6,666 nucleotides of DNA from Pedosphaera sp. (GCA_028293265.1 JAQGPB010000381.1:1-6666); one strand, 5' to 3'; shown: positions 1 to 6,244, numbered from the stretch's first letter. Notes: a model not told the origin generated them from the sequence alone. Numbers and translations: made by a program.

Positions 1-1139
1 GCCTTGCTGAGTTGCGGGATGATTTTGCGGCGTTCCTTGGAAAGTTCCTGGCCGGTGCGCCAGAGTTCGGCATCAAGTTTTTTCAGTTCCGCGTTGAGAC
101 GTGTCAGTTCGGCGTCGCGCTGTTCAAGCTGCTGCAATTTCCGCGCGGCCTCTTCGCCAAAGGCCATCACCTCGGCCAGTGACGCGCCGTATTTCCGCTT
201 CAAAGAGTGAATGAGGTTCAGGCGTTCTTCCAATTCCTGCAGGCGCGCCGGGTCAACATCCACCTTCTCGGTGTAGCGCGAAAGGTCGCCCTGAAGTTCG
301 CGCAGGCCGATGATCACCTGCTCATGGTCCGTCAACAACGTAGACGCGCCGGGGTCAACGCGCTGAAGTTCCTGCAACGTGCGCCCCAGCAACCCGGCAT
401 TCGTCAGCAGCGAGGTCTCGCTTTCGCTCAGCAAATCCAAGGCGGTCTGGCTTAATTCGAGCAGCTTGTGCGCGTTGCTGGAGCGTTGATAATCCTGCTG
501 CACCTGCGCTTCCTCGTCGGGTTGCAACCGCGCGGAGGAAATTTCGTGGCTCTGAAAGCGCAGCAGATCAAGTTGCTGCGCGTAAGTCTTTTCATCAATG
601 ATGAGCGCGGACTTCTCCGCTTCAATCGCAGCGCGACGGCGCACCAGTTCCGCAAAAGCCTCGCGGCGGGACTGCAGGTCGCCAAAAGCATCCAATATGT
701 CAAGTTGCCGCGAGGCATGCAGCAGGGATTGATGGTCATGCGGCCCGTGCATGTCCACCAGCCATTGGCCGAGCGAGCCCAAAACGCCCAGCGTCGTCGG
801 CGAACCATTGATAAACTGACGGTTCGCGCCGGCGGTGGTGAAGGTGCGTTTGAGGACGAGCTGATTTTCTTCGCAAGGTTCCAGGCCGTTTTCTTCCAGG
901 AACGATTTCAGCGGCGCGCGCAGCCGGGCGGCATCGAAGACCGCCTCGACCGAGCAACTGTCGCTGCCGCTGCGGATAAGCGTGCGGTCAGCCCGCTCGC
1001 CAAGCACGAGGTTCAGCGCGCCGATGATGATTGACTTGCCCGCGCCGGTTTCGCCGGTGATGGCGTTGTAGCCCGGCTGCAGCTCCAGGGTCAAATCGGC
1101 GACCAGGGCAAGGTTTTTGATGCGCAGTATCGTCAACAT
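1..1139 (-). CDS. recN: DNA repair protein RecN, N-terminal part (cut by window edge)
   Basis: RecN is a cytoplasmic SMC-like ATPase that acts early in recombinational repair of double-strand breaks. The reverse-strand frame starting at the ATG at 1139-1137 is open for 379 codons to the left edge. It begins MLTILRIKNLALVADL, the usual RecN start. Walker A is GETGAGKS at residues 29-36, followed by the family block LNLVLGERADRTLIRSG (43-58). The family motif normally read as DIHGQHEHQSLL appears as DMHGPHDHQSLL at 129-140. From about residue 150 the protein is charged and heptad-rich (coiled-coil arm), and it includes ERLNLIHSLKRKYG, typical of RecN before the second arm. Family length is about 550-560 residues, so the C-terminal head with the ABC signature and Walker B lies outside the window. 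It is divergently transcribed from the MBL-fold gene. There is no strong Shine-Dalgarno and no E. coli-type CTGT-N8-ACAG LexA box upstream. The identification is very secure. Confidence 0.96.
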   Translation of the reverse strand, partial: MLTILRIKNLALVADLTLELQPGYNAITGETGAGKSIIIGALNLVLGERADRTLIRSGSDSCSVEAVFDAARLRAPLKSFLEENGLEPCEENQLVLKRTFTTAGANRQFINGSPTTLGVLGSLGQWLVDMHGPHDHQSLLHASRQLDILDAFGDLQSRREAFAELVRRRAAIEAEKSALIIDEKTYAQQLDLLRFQSHEISSARLQPDEEAQVQQDYQRSSNAHKLLELSQTALDLLSESETSLLTNAGLLGRTLQELQRVDPGASTLLTDHEQVIIGLRELQGDLSRYTEKVDVDPARLQELEERLNLIHSLKRKYGASLAEVMAFGEEAARKLQQLEQRDAELTRLNAELKKLDAELWRTGQELSKERRKIIPQLSK

Positions 1140-1201
1140 GTTAAACTCGTCGCGCTCAATTTGGATGTTATATTAACGTTCGGCAAAATAAAAATTTAGC
1201 A
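1140..1201. promoter_or_regulatory. Divergent spacer between recN and the MBL-fold gene
   Basis: This 62-bp AT-rich spacer separates two diverging starts, so it should hold both promoters. No hexamer pair stands out on either strand. It contains the small inverted repeat GTTA-TAT-TAAC at 1167-1177. An eight-base palindrome, AACATGTT (1135-1142), straddles the recN start codon. Either could bind a regulator, but both are short enough to arise by chance. The plus-strand gene starts after a run of A and T with no ribosome-binding sequence. Confidence 0.35.
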
Positions 1202-2008
1202 ATGTCATTTTCGTTCATTTTCCTCGGTTCGGGAACATCCCAGGGTGTCCCGATGATCGGTTCCGATTATCCCCCGGAATTCCTGGCCAACCCCAAGAAT
1301 CACCGCACCCGCCCGGCCATCTACGTCGCCACCGAACAGGCCAAGATCGCGGTGGATACCACCCCGGATTTCCGCACCCAGATTCTGCGCGAGAATATCC
1401 GCTGGCTTGACGCCGTCGTTTTCACCCATTCCCACGCCGATCATGTCATGGGTCTGGACGATTGCCGGCGGTTCTGCGATTTGCGCGGCGGCAAGGGACT
1501 GCCCATCTATGCGAACGCGGACACGATGGACAACCTCAAGCGTGTTTTCAATTACGCCTTTCACGACGGTCCCTGGCCCAAGGGCTATTTCATTCCCGAA
1601 CCGCATCTGGTCGAAGGCCCGTTCCGCATTGGCGACCTTGAAATCACGCCGCTCCCCCTGCCCCATGGCCGCACCACCACGAACGGCTACCTCTTCGTCC
1701 AGGCCGGAAAAAAGCGCCTCGCCTATCTAAGCGATTGCAAGGAGGTGCCCGGCGACGTGGCGAAACAGATTGTCGGCGTGGAAGTTGCGGTGCTGGATGC
1801 CCTGCGGCGCGCTCCGCACCCGACACACATGTGCCTGGATGAAGCGTTGACCGCGGCGCGGCGCATCGGCGCGGGCCGGACTTATTTCACGCATTTGACG
1901 CACGATTACGACCATGATGCCGCCCAGGCGGAACTCCCGCCCGGCGTGGAACTCGCTTACGACGGATTGAAAGTTGACTGTGACCTTGACGTGAGGCACG
2001 GTTCCTGA
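1202..2008 (+). CDS. MBL-fold metallohydrolase, PhnP-like (COG1235 type)
   Basis: This is a 268-residue cytoplasmic metallo-beta-lactamase-fold hydrolase of the PhnP-like group, whose characterised members cleave cyclic phosphodiesters such as phosphoribosyl 1,2-cyclic phosphate. The start [20 protein letters not shown] (1-20) is the typical opening of the group. The metal ligands visible are THSHADH (75-81: His76, His78, Asp80, His81), His155 in PLPHG, Asp178 in YLSDCK, and His231/His234 in FTHLTHD. Length fits the family. Most relatives I recall read MIGC after GVP, and PhnP uses cysteines there for a structural zinc; here the residue is Ser21. There are no phosphonate (phn) genes nearby, so the substrate is not predicted by context and the name PhnP would be too specific. 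The gene is followed after 38 bp by the TIGR03790-family gene on the same strand. The ATG has no Shine-Dalgarno; the next ATG in frame would remove the conserved glycine-rich start. Confidence 0.9.
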   Translation: MSFSFIFLGSGTSQGVPMIGSDYPPEFLANPKNHRTRPAIYVATEQAKIAVDTTPDFRTQILRENIRWLDAVVFTHSHADHVMGLDDCRRFCDLRGGKGLPIYANADTMDNLKRVFNYAFHDGPWPKGYFIPEPHLVEGPFRIGDLEITPLPLPHGRTTTNGYLFVQAGKKRLAYLSDCKEVPGDVAKQIVGVEVAVLDALRRAPHPTHMCLDEALTAARRIGAGRTYFTHLTHDYDHDAAQAELPPGVELAYDGLKVDCDLDVRHGS

Positions 2009-2010
2009 CC

Positions 2011-2033
2011 CCGGAAACGGACGGTTTCTCCGG
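2011..2033 (+). terminator. Small bulged hairpin after the MBL-fold gene
   Basis: CCGGAAAC (2011-2018) can pair with GTTTCTCCGG (2024-2033), giving eight base pairs with a two-base bulge and a five-base loop. It lies directly after the TGA of the MBL-fold gene and ends 13 bases before the next start codon. There is no T run, so it is not a classic intrinsic terminator. It could attenuate readthrough, stabilise the upstream mRNA end, or mean nothing. Confidence 0.25.
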
Positions 2034-2046
2034 GCATGGGTTCGCA

Positions 2047-3747
2047 ATGAAGCATTTTCTCATCTTTCTGGGCATCCTGGGTTTAACCGGTGGCGCGCCC
2101 GTGTTCGGAGCGGGCCGGGGTGACGAAGTTTTTGTCGTTTATAATTCGCGCGTCCCCGAATCGAGGGGCGTGGCGGAACATTATGCCTCAGTGCGGCAGG
2201 TTCCCGCGACGCAGGTGTTGGGGTTGGATCTGCCCGAAGGGGAGGCGATGAACCGGACCGATTTCCGCGAGCGCCTGCAAAAGCCGCTGACCAAGGCGCT
2301 GGAAGCCAGGGGACTGTTTCATTTCGATGCCGTCATCGTTCCCGCCACCGCCGACACGCCGCGTCGGGTTGAACGGAAGTTGGTTCAATCCAAAATTCGT
2401 TACCTGTGCCTCTGTTACGGCGTTCCCCTTCTGATTTCCAAGGACCTCAATTTGCACGAGGCGGAGGCCGATCGACTTCCCGAGGAGTTGCGCCGCAACC
2501 AGGCGGCGGTGGATAACGAACTCGCCTGCCTGCCGGTTCTTGATCGAAACATGTTGCTGGCGGGTCCAAGAATCAATCCGTTTTACGGCTGCACCAACGC
2601 GCAACAGCTCAATCCCACCAACGGCATCCTGCTCGTAACGCGGCTGGACGGCCCCACGGCGGAAATTGCGCGCGGTTTGGTGGACAAGGCGCTCGCAGCG
2701 GAAACGAACGGATTGTGGGGCCGCGCCTATTTTGATTTGCGCGGATTGACGAACGGGCCGCTTAAGATGGGTGATGATTGGATTCACGGCGCGTCCGAGG
2801 TATGCCGCCAGCTCGGGTTTGAGACGGTCGTGGACACCAATGGCGGCACTTTCCCGGCGAGCTTTCCCCTGAGCCAGACAGCATTTTACGCCGGTTGGTA
2901 CGACGAAAATGTGTCCGGCCCGTTCACCCGTCCCACAGTTGAATTCATGCCCGGCGCGTTCGCCTACCATTTGCATTCATTCAGCGCGGCCACGCTGCGC
3001 TCGACCAAACGGCAATGGGCCGGCCCGTTGCTGGACCGTGGGGTGACCGCCACCATGGGGTGCGTGGACGAGCCGTATCTGGGTGGGACGCCGAATATCG
3101 GCATATTTTTTGCCCGGTTTATTTATTCCGGTTTCAGCTTCGGCGAGGCGGCTTACGCGGCGCAAAATTATGTCTCGTGGCAGACAACCGTGGTGGGTGA
3201 TCCGCTCTATCGCCCGTATGCCCGGGGACCGGTCGAATTGGAAGAAGATTTAAAACGACGTCACAACGGACTGGTTGATTGGGCCTATTTGCGCGTTGTG
3301 AATTTGAATCTCATCAATGGCGTCCCCTTGGAAAAAGTCACCTCGATGCTCGAAGACCTCGAACCCGCCCGCGAAAGCGCGGTGCTGCAGGAAAAGCTCG
3401 GTCAATTGTATTTCGAGCTGGGCAAGCCTTCCTCGTCGGTTCATGCATTGCAACAAGCCTTGAAATTCAGCCCTTCTCACCTGCAGCGGCAGCGCATCAT
3501 GCTCGCGCTCGCGGAACGTCTGATTCCGTTGGGTCGCGATCAGGATGCTTACGAAGTTTACCAGGAATTTTTGAAACAATTTCCGGATTATCCCGACCAG
3601 CTAGCCGTGTACCGGCCGCTGCTGGACCTGGCCCAAAAGCTCGATCACAAAACGGACGCCACGAAATATCTGCGCGAGATCACCCTATTGACCGAGCCGC
3701 ACGTTCCCGCCGAGAAAGGCCCGCCGCTTAGGCACGGGACGTCGTGA
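2047..3747 (+). CDS. Secreted TIGR03790-family protein with C-terminal TPR region
   Basis: This is a 566-residue exported protein of unknown function. Residues 1-22 form a signal peptide: MKHF, a hydrophobic core (LIFLGILGLTGG), then PVFGA before GRGDEV. The N-terminal domain begins VFVVYNSRVPESRGVAEHYA (28-47), the hallmark I associate with TIGR03790. A second domain contains YAGWYDENVSGPFT (281-294), AFAYHLHSFSA (304-314), GVTATMGCVDEPYLGG (332-347), FSFGEAAYAAQ (363-373) and VVGDPLYRPY (382-391). Their order resembles the caspase-like catalytic domain of gingipain-type C25 peptidases, which also end in a GEA...GDP pattern; this is my inference, not an established activity. Residues 445-550 form two to three TPR-like helix pairs (LGQLYFELGKPSSSVHALQQ is the clearest), suggesting protein-protein contact. 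It acts in the periplasm or at the cell surface. The start is fixed by the signal peptide; there is no strong ribosome-binding site. It may share a transcript with the MBL-fold gene upstream. Confidence 0.88.
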   Translation: MKHFLIFLGILGLTGGAPVFGAGRGDEVFVVYNSRVPESRGVAEHYASVRQVPATQVLGLDLPEGEAMNRTDFRERLQKPLTKALEARGLFHFDAVIVPATADTPRRVERKLVQSKIRYLCLCYGVPLLISKDLNLHEAEADRLPEELRRNQAAVDNELACLPVLDRNMLLAGPRINPFYGCTNAQQLNPTNGILLVTRLDGPTAEIARGLVDKALAAETNGLWGRAYFDLRGLTNGPLKMGDDWIHGASEVCRQLGFETVVDTNGGTFPASFPLSQTAFYAGWYDENVSGPFTRPTVEFMPGAFAYHLHSFSAATLRSTKRQWAGPLLDRGVTATMGCVDEPYLGGTPNIGIFFARFIYSGFSFGEAAYAAQNYVSWQTTVVGDPLYRPYARGPVELEEDLKRRHNGLVDWAYLRVVNLNLINGVPLEKVTSMLEDLEPARESAVLQEKLGQLYFELGKPSSSVHALQQALKFSPSHLQRQRIMLALAERLIPLGRDQDAYEVYQEFLKQFPDYPDQLAVYRPLLDLAQKLDHKTDATKYLREITLLTEPHVPAEKGPPLRHGTS

Positions 3748-3754
3748 GGGGAGG

Positions 3755-3838
3755 ATCGTTACAAGGGGTCAAAACGTTACAGCGTTACAGCGGCGCACAA
3801 TCTTGCAACGTTGTAACCCTTTTAACGCTTGTAACGAT
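3755..3838. repeat. Imperfect ~84-nt inverted repeat made of GTTACA/TGTAAC units
   Basis: This lies in the 110-bp spacer between two convergent genes. ATCGTTACAAG (3755-3765) and CTTGTAACGAT (3828-3838) are perfect 11-base inverted repeats. Inside them AAAA (3771-3774) faces TTTT (3820-3823). GTTACAGCGTT (3776-3786) then pairs with AACGTTGTAAC (3807-3817), with a single G-U wobble. A loop of roughly 20 bases or fewer sits at about 3787-3806. CGTTACA occurs three times on the plus strand (3757, 3775, 3783), so the element is also a degenerate direct repeat. It is not coding. It could be a transcription-stopping or mRNA-stabilising hairpin shared by the two genes, or a REP/MITE-like dispersed repeat. 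No target-site duplication is visible, and no long T tract follows the stem. Confidence 0.8.
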
Positions 3839-3857
3839 ATATCGGTTTCCCAGCCCC

Positions 3858-4868
3858 TCACCGCGCCTGCGCCTTCTTGTCAAACGCCGCGTCAAACGCC
3901 ACTTTGCTCGGCGCGAAATCAACGCGCTTCACAAAAGCCGCCGCTTCGGTCGCGCCATGCTCGCGGTCCATGCCGATGTCTTCCCACTCGACCGACAACG
4001 GCCCCTGATAGTTGACGTCGTTCAAGGCGCGGATGATGCGCTCGAAATTCACCGATCCCCGGCCCAAAGACCGGAATTCCCAAGCCCGCCGGGGATCGCC
4101 AAACTTCGTGTGCCCACCGAAAATTCCAGCCTCCGTCGGCTTGTCCGACCAATACACATCCTTCATGTGAACGTGATAAATGCGGTCGCCAAATTTGCGG
4201 ATGAAGCCGACGTAATCCACTCCCTGATAACCCAGGTGCGAAGGATCGAAATTGAAACCAAATTCGGGCCGGTGACCGATGGCATCCAACGCGCGTTCGG
4301 CGCTCGCGATGTCAAACGCAATCTCCGTCGGATGCACCTCCAGCGCGAACTTCACCTTGCACCTTTTAAATTCGTCCATGATCGGATTCCAGCGCCGGGC
4401 AAAATCGGCAAAGCCGTCCTCAATCTGCGCGTCGCTGACCGGAGGAAAACTATAGAGCAGGCTCCAGATTTTGGAACCGGTGAACCCATTGACAACCTTG
4501 ACGCCCAGGTTCTTCGCGGCATAAGCGGCCTTGATGACCTCATCGGCAGCACGTTTCTTGATATCTTCGGGCTTGCCGTTCCCCCACACATGCGGCGGGA
4601 GAATGGCCTTGTGCCGTTCGTCAATGTTATCGCAAACCGCCTGGCCAACCAGATGCGTGGAAATCGCCCAAGTCTTCAATCCATGCTTGGCCAGGATGGC
4701 GTGGCGCTCGTCGCAATACTTTTTGTCCTGCGCCTTGACCACATCGAAGTGATCGCCCCAACAGGCCAGTTCCAAGCCTTCATAGCCGAAGGATTTGGCC
4801 TTTTGCGCGACAGTATCCAGGGTGAGATCGGCCCATTGGCCGGTAAATAATGTGACAGGGCGTGCCAT
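3858..4868 (-). CDS. Sugar phosphate isomerase/epimerase-like TIM-barrel protein
   Basis: This is a 336-residue cytoplasmic protein of the xylose isomerase-like TIM-barrel superfamily (AP_endonuc_2 domain). Members isomerise or epimerise sugars and inositol derivatives using a divalent metal. The start [15 protein letters not shown] is the first beta strand, and [16 protein letters not shown] (27-42) is the typical second. The predicted metal and active-site residues lie at strand ends: Glu177 in ALEVHP, Asp208 and His211 in [11 protein letters not shown], His232/His234 in YHVHMKD, and Glu294 in SVEWED. Arg270 in the GRG motif probably contacts substrate. There is no signal peptide, so it is not one of the exported versions common in these bacteria. 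Neighbours do not include sugar dehydrogenases or transporters, so the substrate is unknown. The ATG lacks a Shine-Dalgarno. A long open frame on the opposite strand (3744-4850) is a shadow without recognisable motifs. Confidence 0.92.
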   Translation of the reverse strand: MARPVTLFTGQWADLTLDTVAQKAKSFGYEGLELACWGDHFDVVKAQDKKYCDERHAILAKHGLKTWAISTHLVGQAVCDNIDERHKAILPPHVWGNGKPEDIKKRAADEVIKAAYAAKNLGVKVVNGFTGSKIWSLLYSFPPVSDAQIEDGFADFARRWNPIMDEFKRCKVKFALEVHPTEIAFDIASAERALDAIGHRPEFGFNFDPSHLGYQGVDYVGFIRKFGDRIYHVHMKDVYWSDKPTEAGIFGGHTKFGDPRRAWEFRSLGRGSVNFERIIRALNDVNYQGPLSVEWEDIGMDREHGATEAAAFVKRVDFAPSKVAFDAAFDKKAQAR

Positions 4869-4904
4869 AATCTGATTTGTTTCGGTTGTTGCTGCTCGCG
4901 GGGG

Positions 4905-4933
4905 ATTTAAGGACAGGGCCGCATCGTTGGCAA
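4905..4933 (-). promoter_or_regulatory. Candidate sigma70-type promoter for the TIM-barrel gene
   Basis: Read on the minus strand, TTGCCA (4933-4928) is followed after exactly 17 bases by TTAAAT (4910-4905). That matches the -35 consensus at five of six positions and the -10 at four of six. It would place the transcript start near 4898, about 30 bases before the ATG at 4868. The position and spacing are good, but the -10 is mediocre. Confidence 0.42.
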
Positions 4934-4970
4934 GCGGATTGTTAAAATTCTGGCGGGAAGCCTAGCCAAT

Positions 4971-4998
4971 TTGAGATTCGACGATTATTGCATATACT
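4971..4998 (+). promoter_or_regulatory. Candidate strong sigma70-type promoter for the small basic protein gene
   Basis: TTGAGA (4971-4976) and TATACT (4993-4998) are separated by 16 bases, each matching the consensus at five of six positions. A transcript would begin near 5005 and give a leader of about 40 bases containing the GGAAAGGA ribosome-binding site. It is the best promoter match I see in the window, and it probably also serves the chelatase gene downstream. Confidence 0.6.
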
Positions 4999-5031
4999 GA
5001 ATGTGACAACTGTTGAGGTTGCAAACCATCT

Positions 5032-5039
5032 GGAAAGGA
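5032..5039 (+). promoter_or_regulatory. Strong Shine-Dalgarno that sets the start of the 49-residue gene
   Basis: GGAAAGGA ends six bases before the ATG at 5046. It favours that ATG over the in-frame TTG at 5013, which would add 11 residues translated from the ribosome-binding site itself. None of the other genes in the window has a comparable site. Confidence 0.75.
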
Positions 5040-5045
5040 ATCGCC

Positions 5046-5195
5046 ATGATCAGAAAACTTTCATCGGGAAGCTATCGGTTGTTCTCCCGCAAGAAGAATC
5101 CCGCAACCGGCAAACGTAGAAATCTCGGCACTTTCAAGACTCGCGCCGCCGCCGAAAAACACGAGCGCGCCGTGCAGTTCTTCAAACGCCATTGA
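5046..5195 (+). CDS. Small highly basic conserved protein, 49 residues, function unknown
   Basis: The protein runs from MIRKLSSGSYRLFSRKKNP to AVQFFKRH. It has 15 Lys/Arg and two His against only two Glu, so it should bind nucleic acid or another polyanion. The predicted layout is a short beta-rich part (IRKLSSGSYRLFSRKK, then RRNLGTFKT with a turn at NPATGK) followed by one helix (RAAAEKHERAVQFFKR, 33-48). That beta-sheet-plus-helix shape, with GxYRLxSRK and LGTFxTRxxAExHE, recalls the arm-type/AP2-like DNA-binding domain at the N-terminus of tyrosine integrases, here standing alone. I recall similar stand-alone small proteins in other bacterial phyla, with no assigned function. There is a good promoter and the only strong Shine-Dalgarno in the window. 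It lies 42 bp before the chelatase gene and may share its transcript. It is real by composition and signals; its role is unknown. Confidence 0.82.
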   Translation: MIRKLSSGSYRLFSRKKNPATGKRRNLGTFKTRAAAEKHERAVQFFKRH

Positions 5196-5237
5196 AGGCG
5201 GCTTGCGCATTCCCGCCGGCTGGGTTAACCATTCGGC

Positions 5238-6116
5238 GTGAGTGACGATGAATTTTCAGACGCCGCGCTGGTCCTGGTAGGACACGGTTCCACGCTGAAC
5301 GCCGATTCCAGCGCGCCCACTTACCAGCACGCGGATGAACTGCGCCGGCGCAAAATCTTCACCCAAGTCATCGAATGCTTTTGGAAGTTGGAACCAGGCA
5401 TCGCGGGCGTCTTGCGCGGGGTATTTGCGCCCCGCGTTTTCATTGTTCCGCTTTTCATCAGCGAAGGTTATTTCACCGAGCAGGTCATTCCCCGCGAACT
5501 CGGCCTTTGTCAAAACGACCAACCCGGCTTCCCCCGCGTTCAACAGCGCGGCAGCCAGACGCTCCATTATTGCGGCCCGGTCGGCACGCATGCGAGCATG
5601 ACGGAAGTCATCCTCGCCCGCGCGCGTGAAGTGACGGCGAAATTCCCTTTTCCACGCGCGCCCAAGCCAGCGGAGACAACTTTGTTCATCGCCGGCCATG
5701 GCACCGGCAACAACGAAAACTCGCGCAAAGCCATCGAACGCCAGGTCGAGCTGATCCGCGCCCGCAACCTTTACGCCGAGGTCCAACCCGCGTTCATGGA
5801 GGAAGAGCCGCGCATCGGCGATTGCTACCGCATGGCCGCAACCCGGCAAATCGTGATGGTGCCGTTTTTCATCAGCGACGGGTTGCATTCATTTGAGGAC
5901 ATTCCCGTGATGCTCGGTGAAACCGAAAAAGTGGTGAAAGAGCGCCTGAAAAGCGGCCAGCCCACCTGGCGCAATCCGACTGAAAAGCAGGGCAAGCTCC
6001 TTTGGTACAGCAAAAGCATTGGCAACGAGCCGCTCATTGCCGATGTAATCCTGGAAAGAGCGAGGGAGATGGGGGAAATACCCAAAGAAATCCAAAGCAC
6101 AAAAACCCTGTGTTGA
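5238..6116 (+). CDS. Sirohydrochlorin chelatase, CbiX-type, two fused half-domains
   Basis: This is a 292-residue cytoplasmic protein of the CbiX/SirB chelatase group, which inserts cobalt (cobalamin route) or iron (siroheme route) into sirohydrochlorin. Two homologous halves are visible. The first has LVGHGST (13-19), VPLFISEGYFTEQVIPREL (70-88) and LHYCGPVGTHASMTEVILAR (109-128). The second has IAGHGTG (151-157), VPFFISDGLHSFEDIPVML (208-226) and LWYSKSIGNEPLIADVILER (255-274). His16 and His154 are the predicted metal/proton histidines, and Glu76 and Asp214 sit at matching sites. The halves are not equivalent: THAS in the first half is GNEP in the second. The start is GTG; an in-frame TAA at 5226-5228 excludes anything upstream, and no ATG is available before the first motif. 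There is no Shine-Dalgarno. No other cobalamin or siroheme genes are in view, so cobalt versus iron cannot be decided and I give no symbol. Confidence 0.9.
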   Translation: MSDDEFSDAALVLVGHGSTLNADSSAPTYQHADELRRRKIFTQVIECFWKLEPGIAGVLRGVFAPRVFIVPLFISEGYFTEQVIPRELGLCQNDQPGFPRVQQRGSQTLHYCGPVGTHASMTEVILARAREVTAKFPFPRAPKPAETTLFIAGHGTGNNENSRKAIERQVELIRARNLYAEVQPAFMEEEPRIGDCYRMAATRQIVMVPFFISDGLHSFEDIPVMLGETEKVVKERLKSGQPTWRNPTEKQGKLLWYSKSIGNEPLIADVILERAREMGEIPKEIQSTKTLC

Positions 6117-6125
6117 ACCGGGTGT

Positions 6126-6142
6126 GCTTTTTCCGGAAAAGC
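6126..6142 (+). terminator. Short hairpin after the chelatase gene
   Basis: GCTTTT (6126-6131) and AAAAGC (6137-6142) flank TCCGG, giving a six-base-pair stem that begins nine bases after the chelatase stop codon. No T tract follows on the plus strand, so termination by the classic mechanism is doubtful. Its place right after the stop makes a 3'-end role plausible. Confidence 0.35.
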
Positions 6143-6169
6143 GGCGCGTCCATTGGAACGTGGTAATTT

Positions 6170-6193
6170 CTTGGGTACTTGGGTGCTTGGGTA
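6170..6193. repeat. Threefold tandem octamer CTTGGGTR
   Basis: Three contiguous eight-base units read CTTGGGTA, CTTGGGTG and CTTGGGTA, differing only at the last base. They lie between the chelatase stop and the tyrA start, 51 bases before the tyrA ATG. The array is noncoding. It could be a slippage-prone microsatellite or a cluster of binding sites. Confidence 0.8.
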
Positions 6194-6244
6194 TTTCTCA
6201 CCCTTTCCCCTTCCATCTTGCCGCCACTCAATTTATCCTAAGTC

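Noticed and set aside
468..1034. A 188-codon plus-strand open frame
   Set aside because: It is antisense to recN, where the Walker A and DMHGPHDHQ motifs are read; its product has no recognisable feature.
2188..2976. A 262-codon minus-strand open frame inside the TIGR03790 gene
   Set aside because: It is a GC-driven shadow: no recognisable motif, no plausible start signal, and the plus-strand protein is supported along its whole length.
3755..3838. CRISPR-like or IS-end interpretation of the GTTACA repeats
   Set aside because: The units are too short and irregularly spaced for CRISPR. There is no transposase and no visible target-site duplication beside the 11-base arms.
3744..4850. A 368-codon open frame on the plus strand, overlapping the TIGR03790 stop by four bases
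   Set aside because: It is antisense to the TIM-barrel gene, which has clear metal-site motifs in its own frame. Its own translation shows no recognisable motif. It starts at GTG within the preceding gene and runs through the hairpin spacer.
5013..5045. TTG start extending the small basic protein to 60 residues
   Set aside because: The extension would be encoded by the leader and the Shine-Dalgarno itself; the ATG at 5046 is ideally spaced from GGAAAGGA.
5197..5217. GGCGG / CCGCC inverted repeat after the small gene, as a terminator
   Set aside because: It has only five base pairs with an 11-base loop and no T run; chance occurrence in GC-rich DNA is likely.
5223..5230. Palindrome GGTTAACC just before the chelatase GTG start
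   Set aside because: An isolated eight-base palindrome with no second copy nearby is not enough to call an operator.
5256..5888. A 210-codon minus-strand open frame
   Set aside because: It is antisense to the chelatase gene, whose duplicated GHG and VP-F-FIS motifs prove the plus frame.
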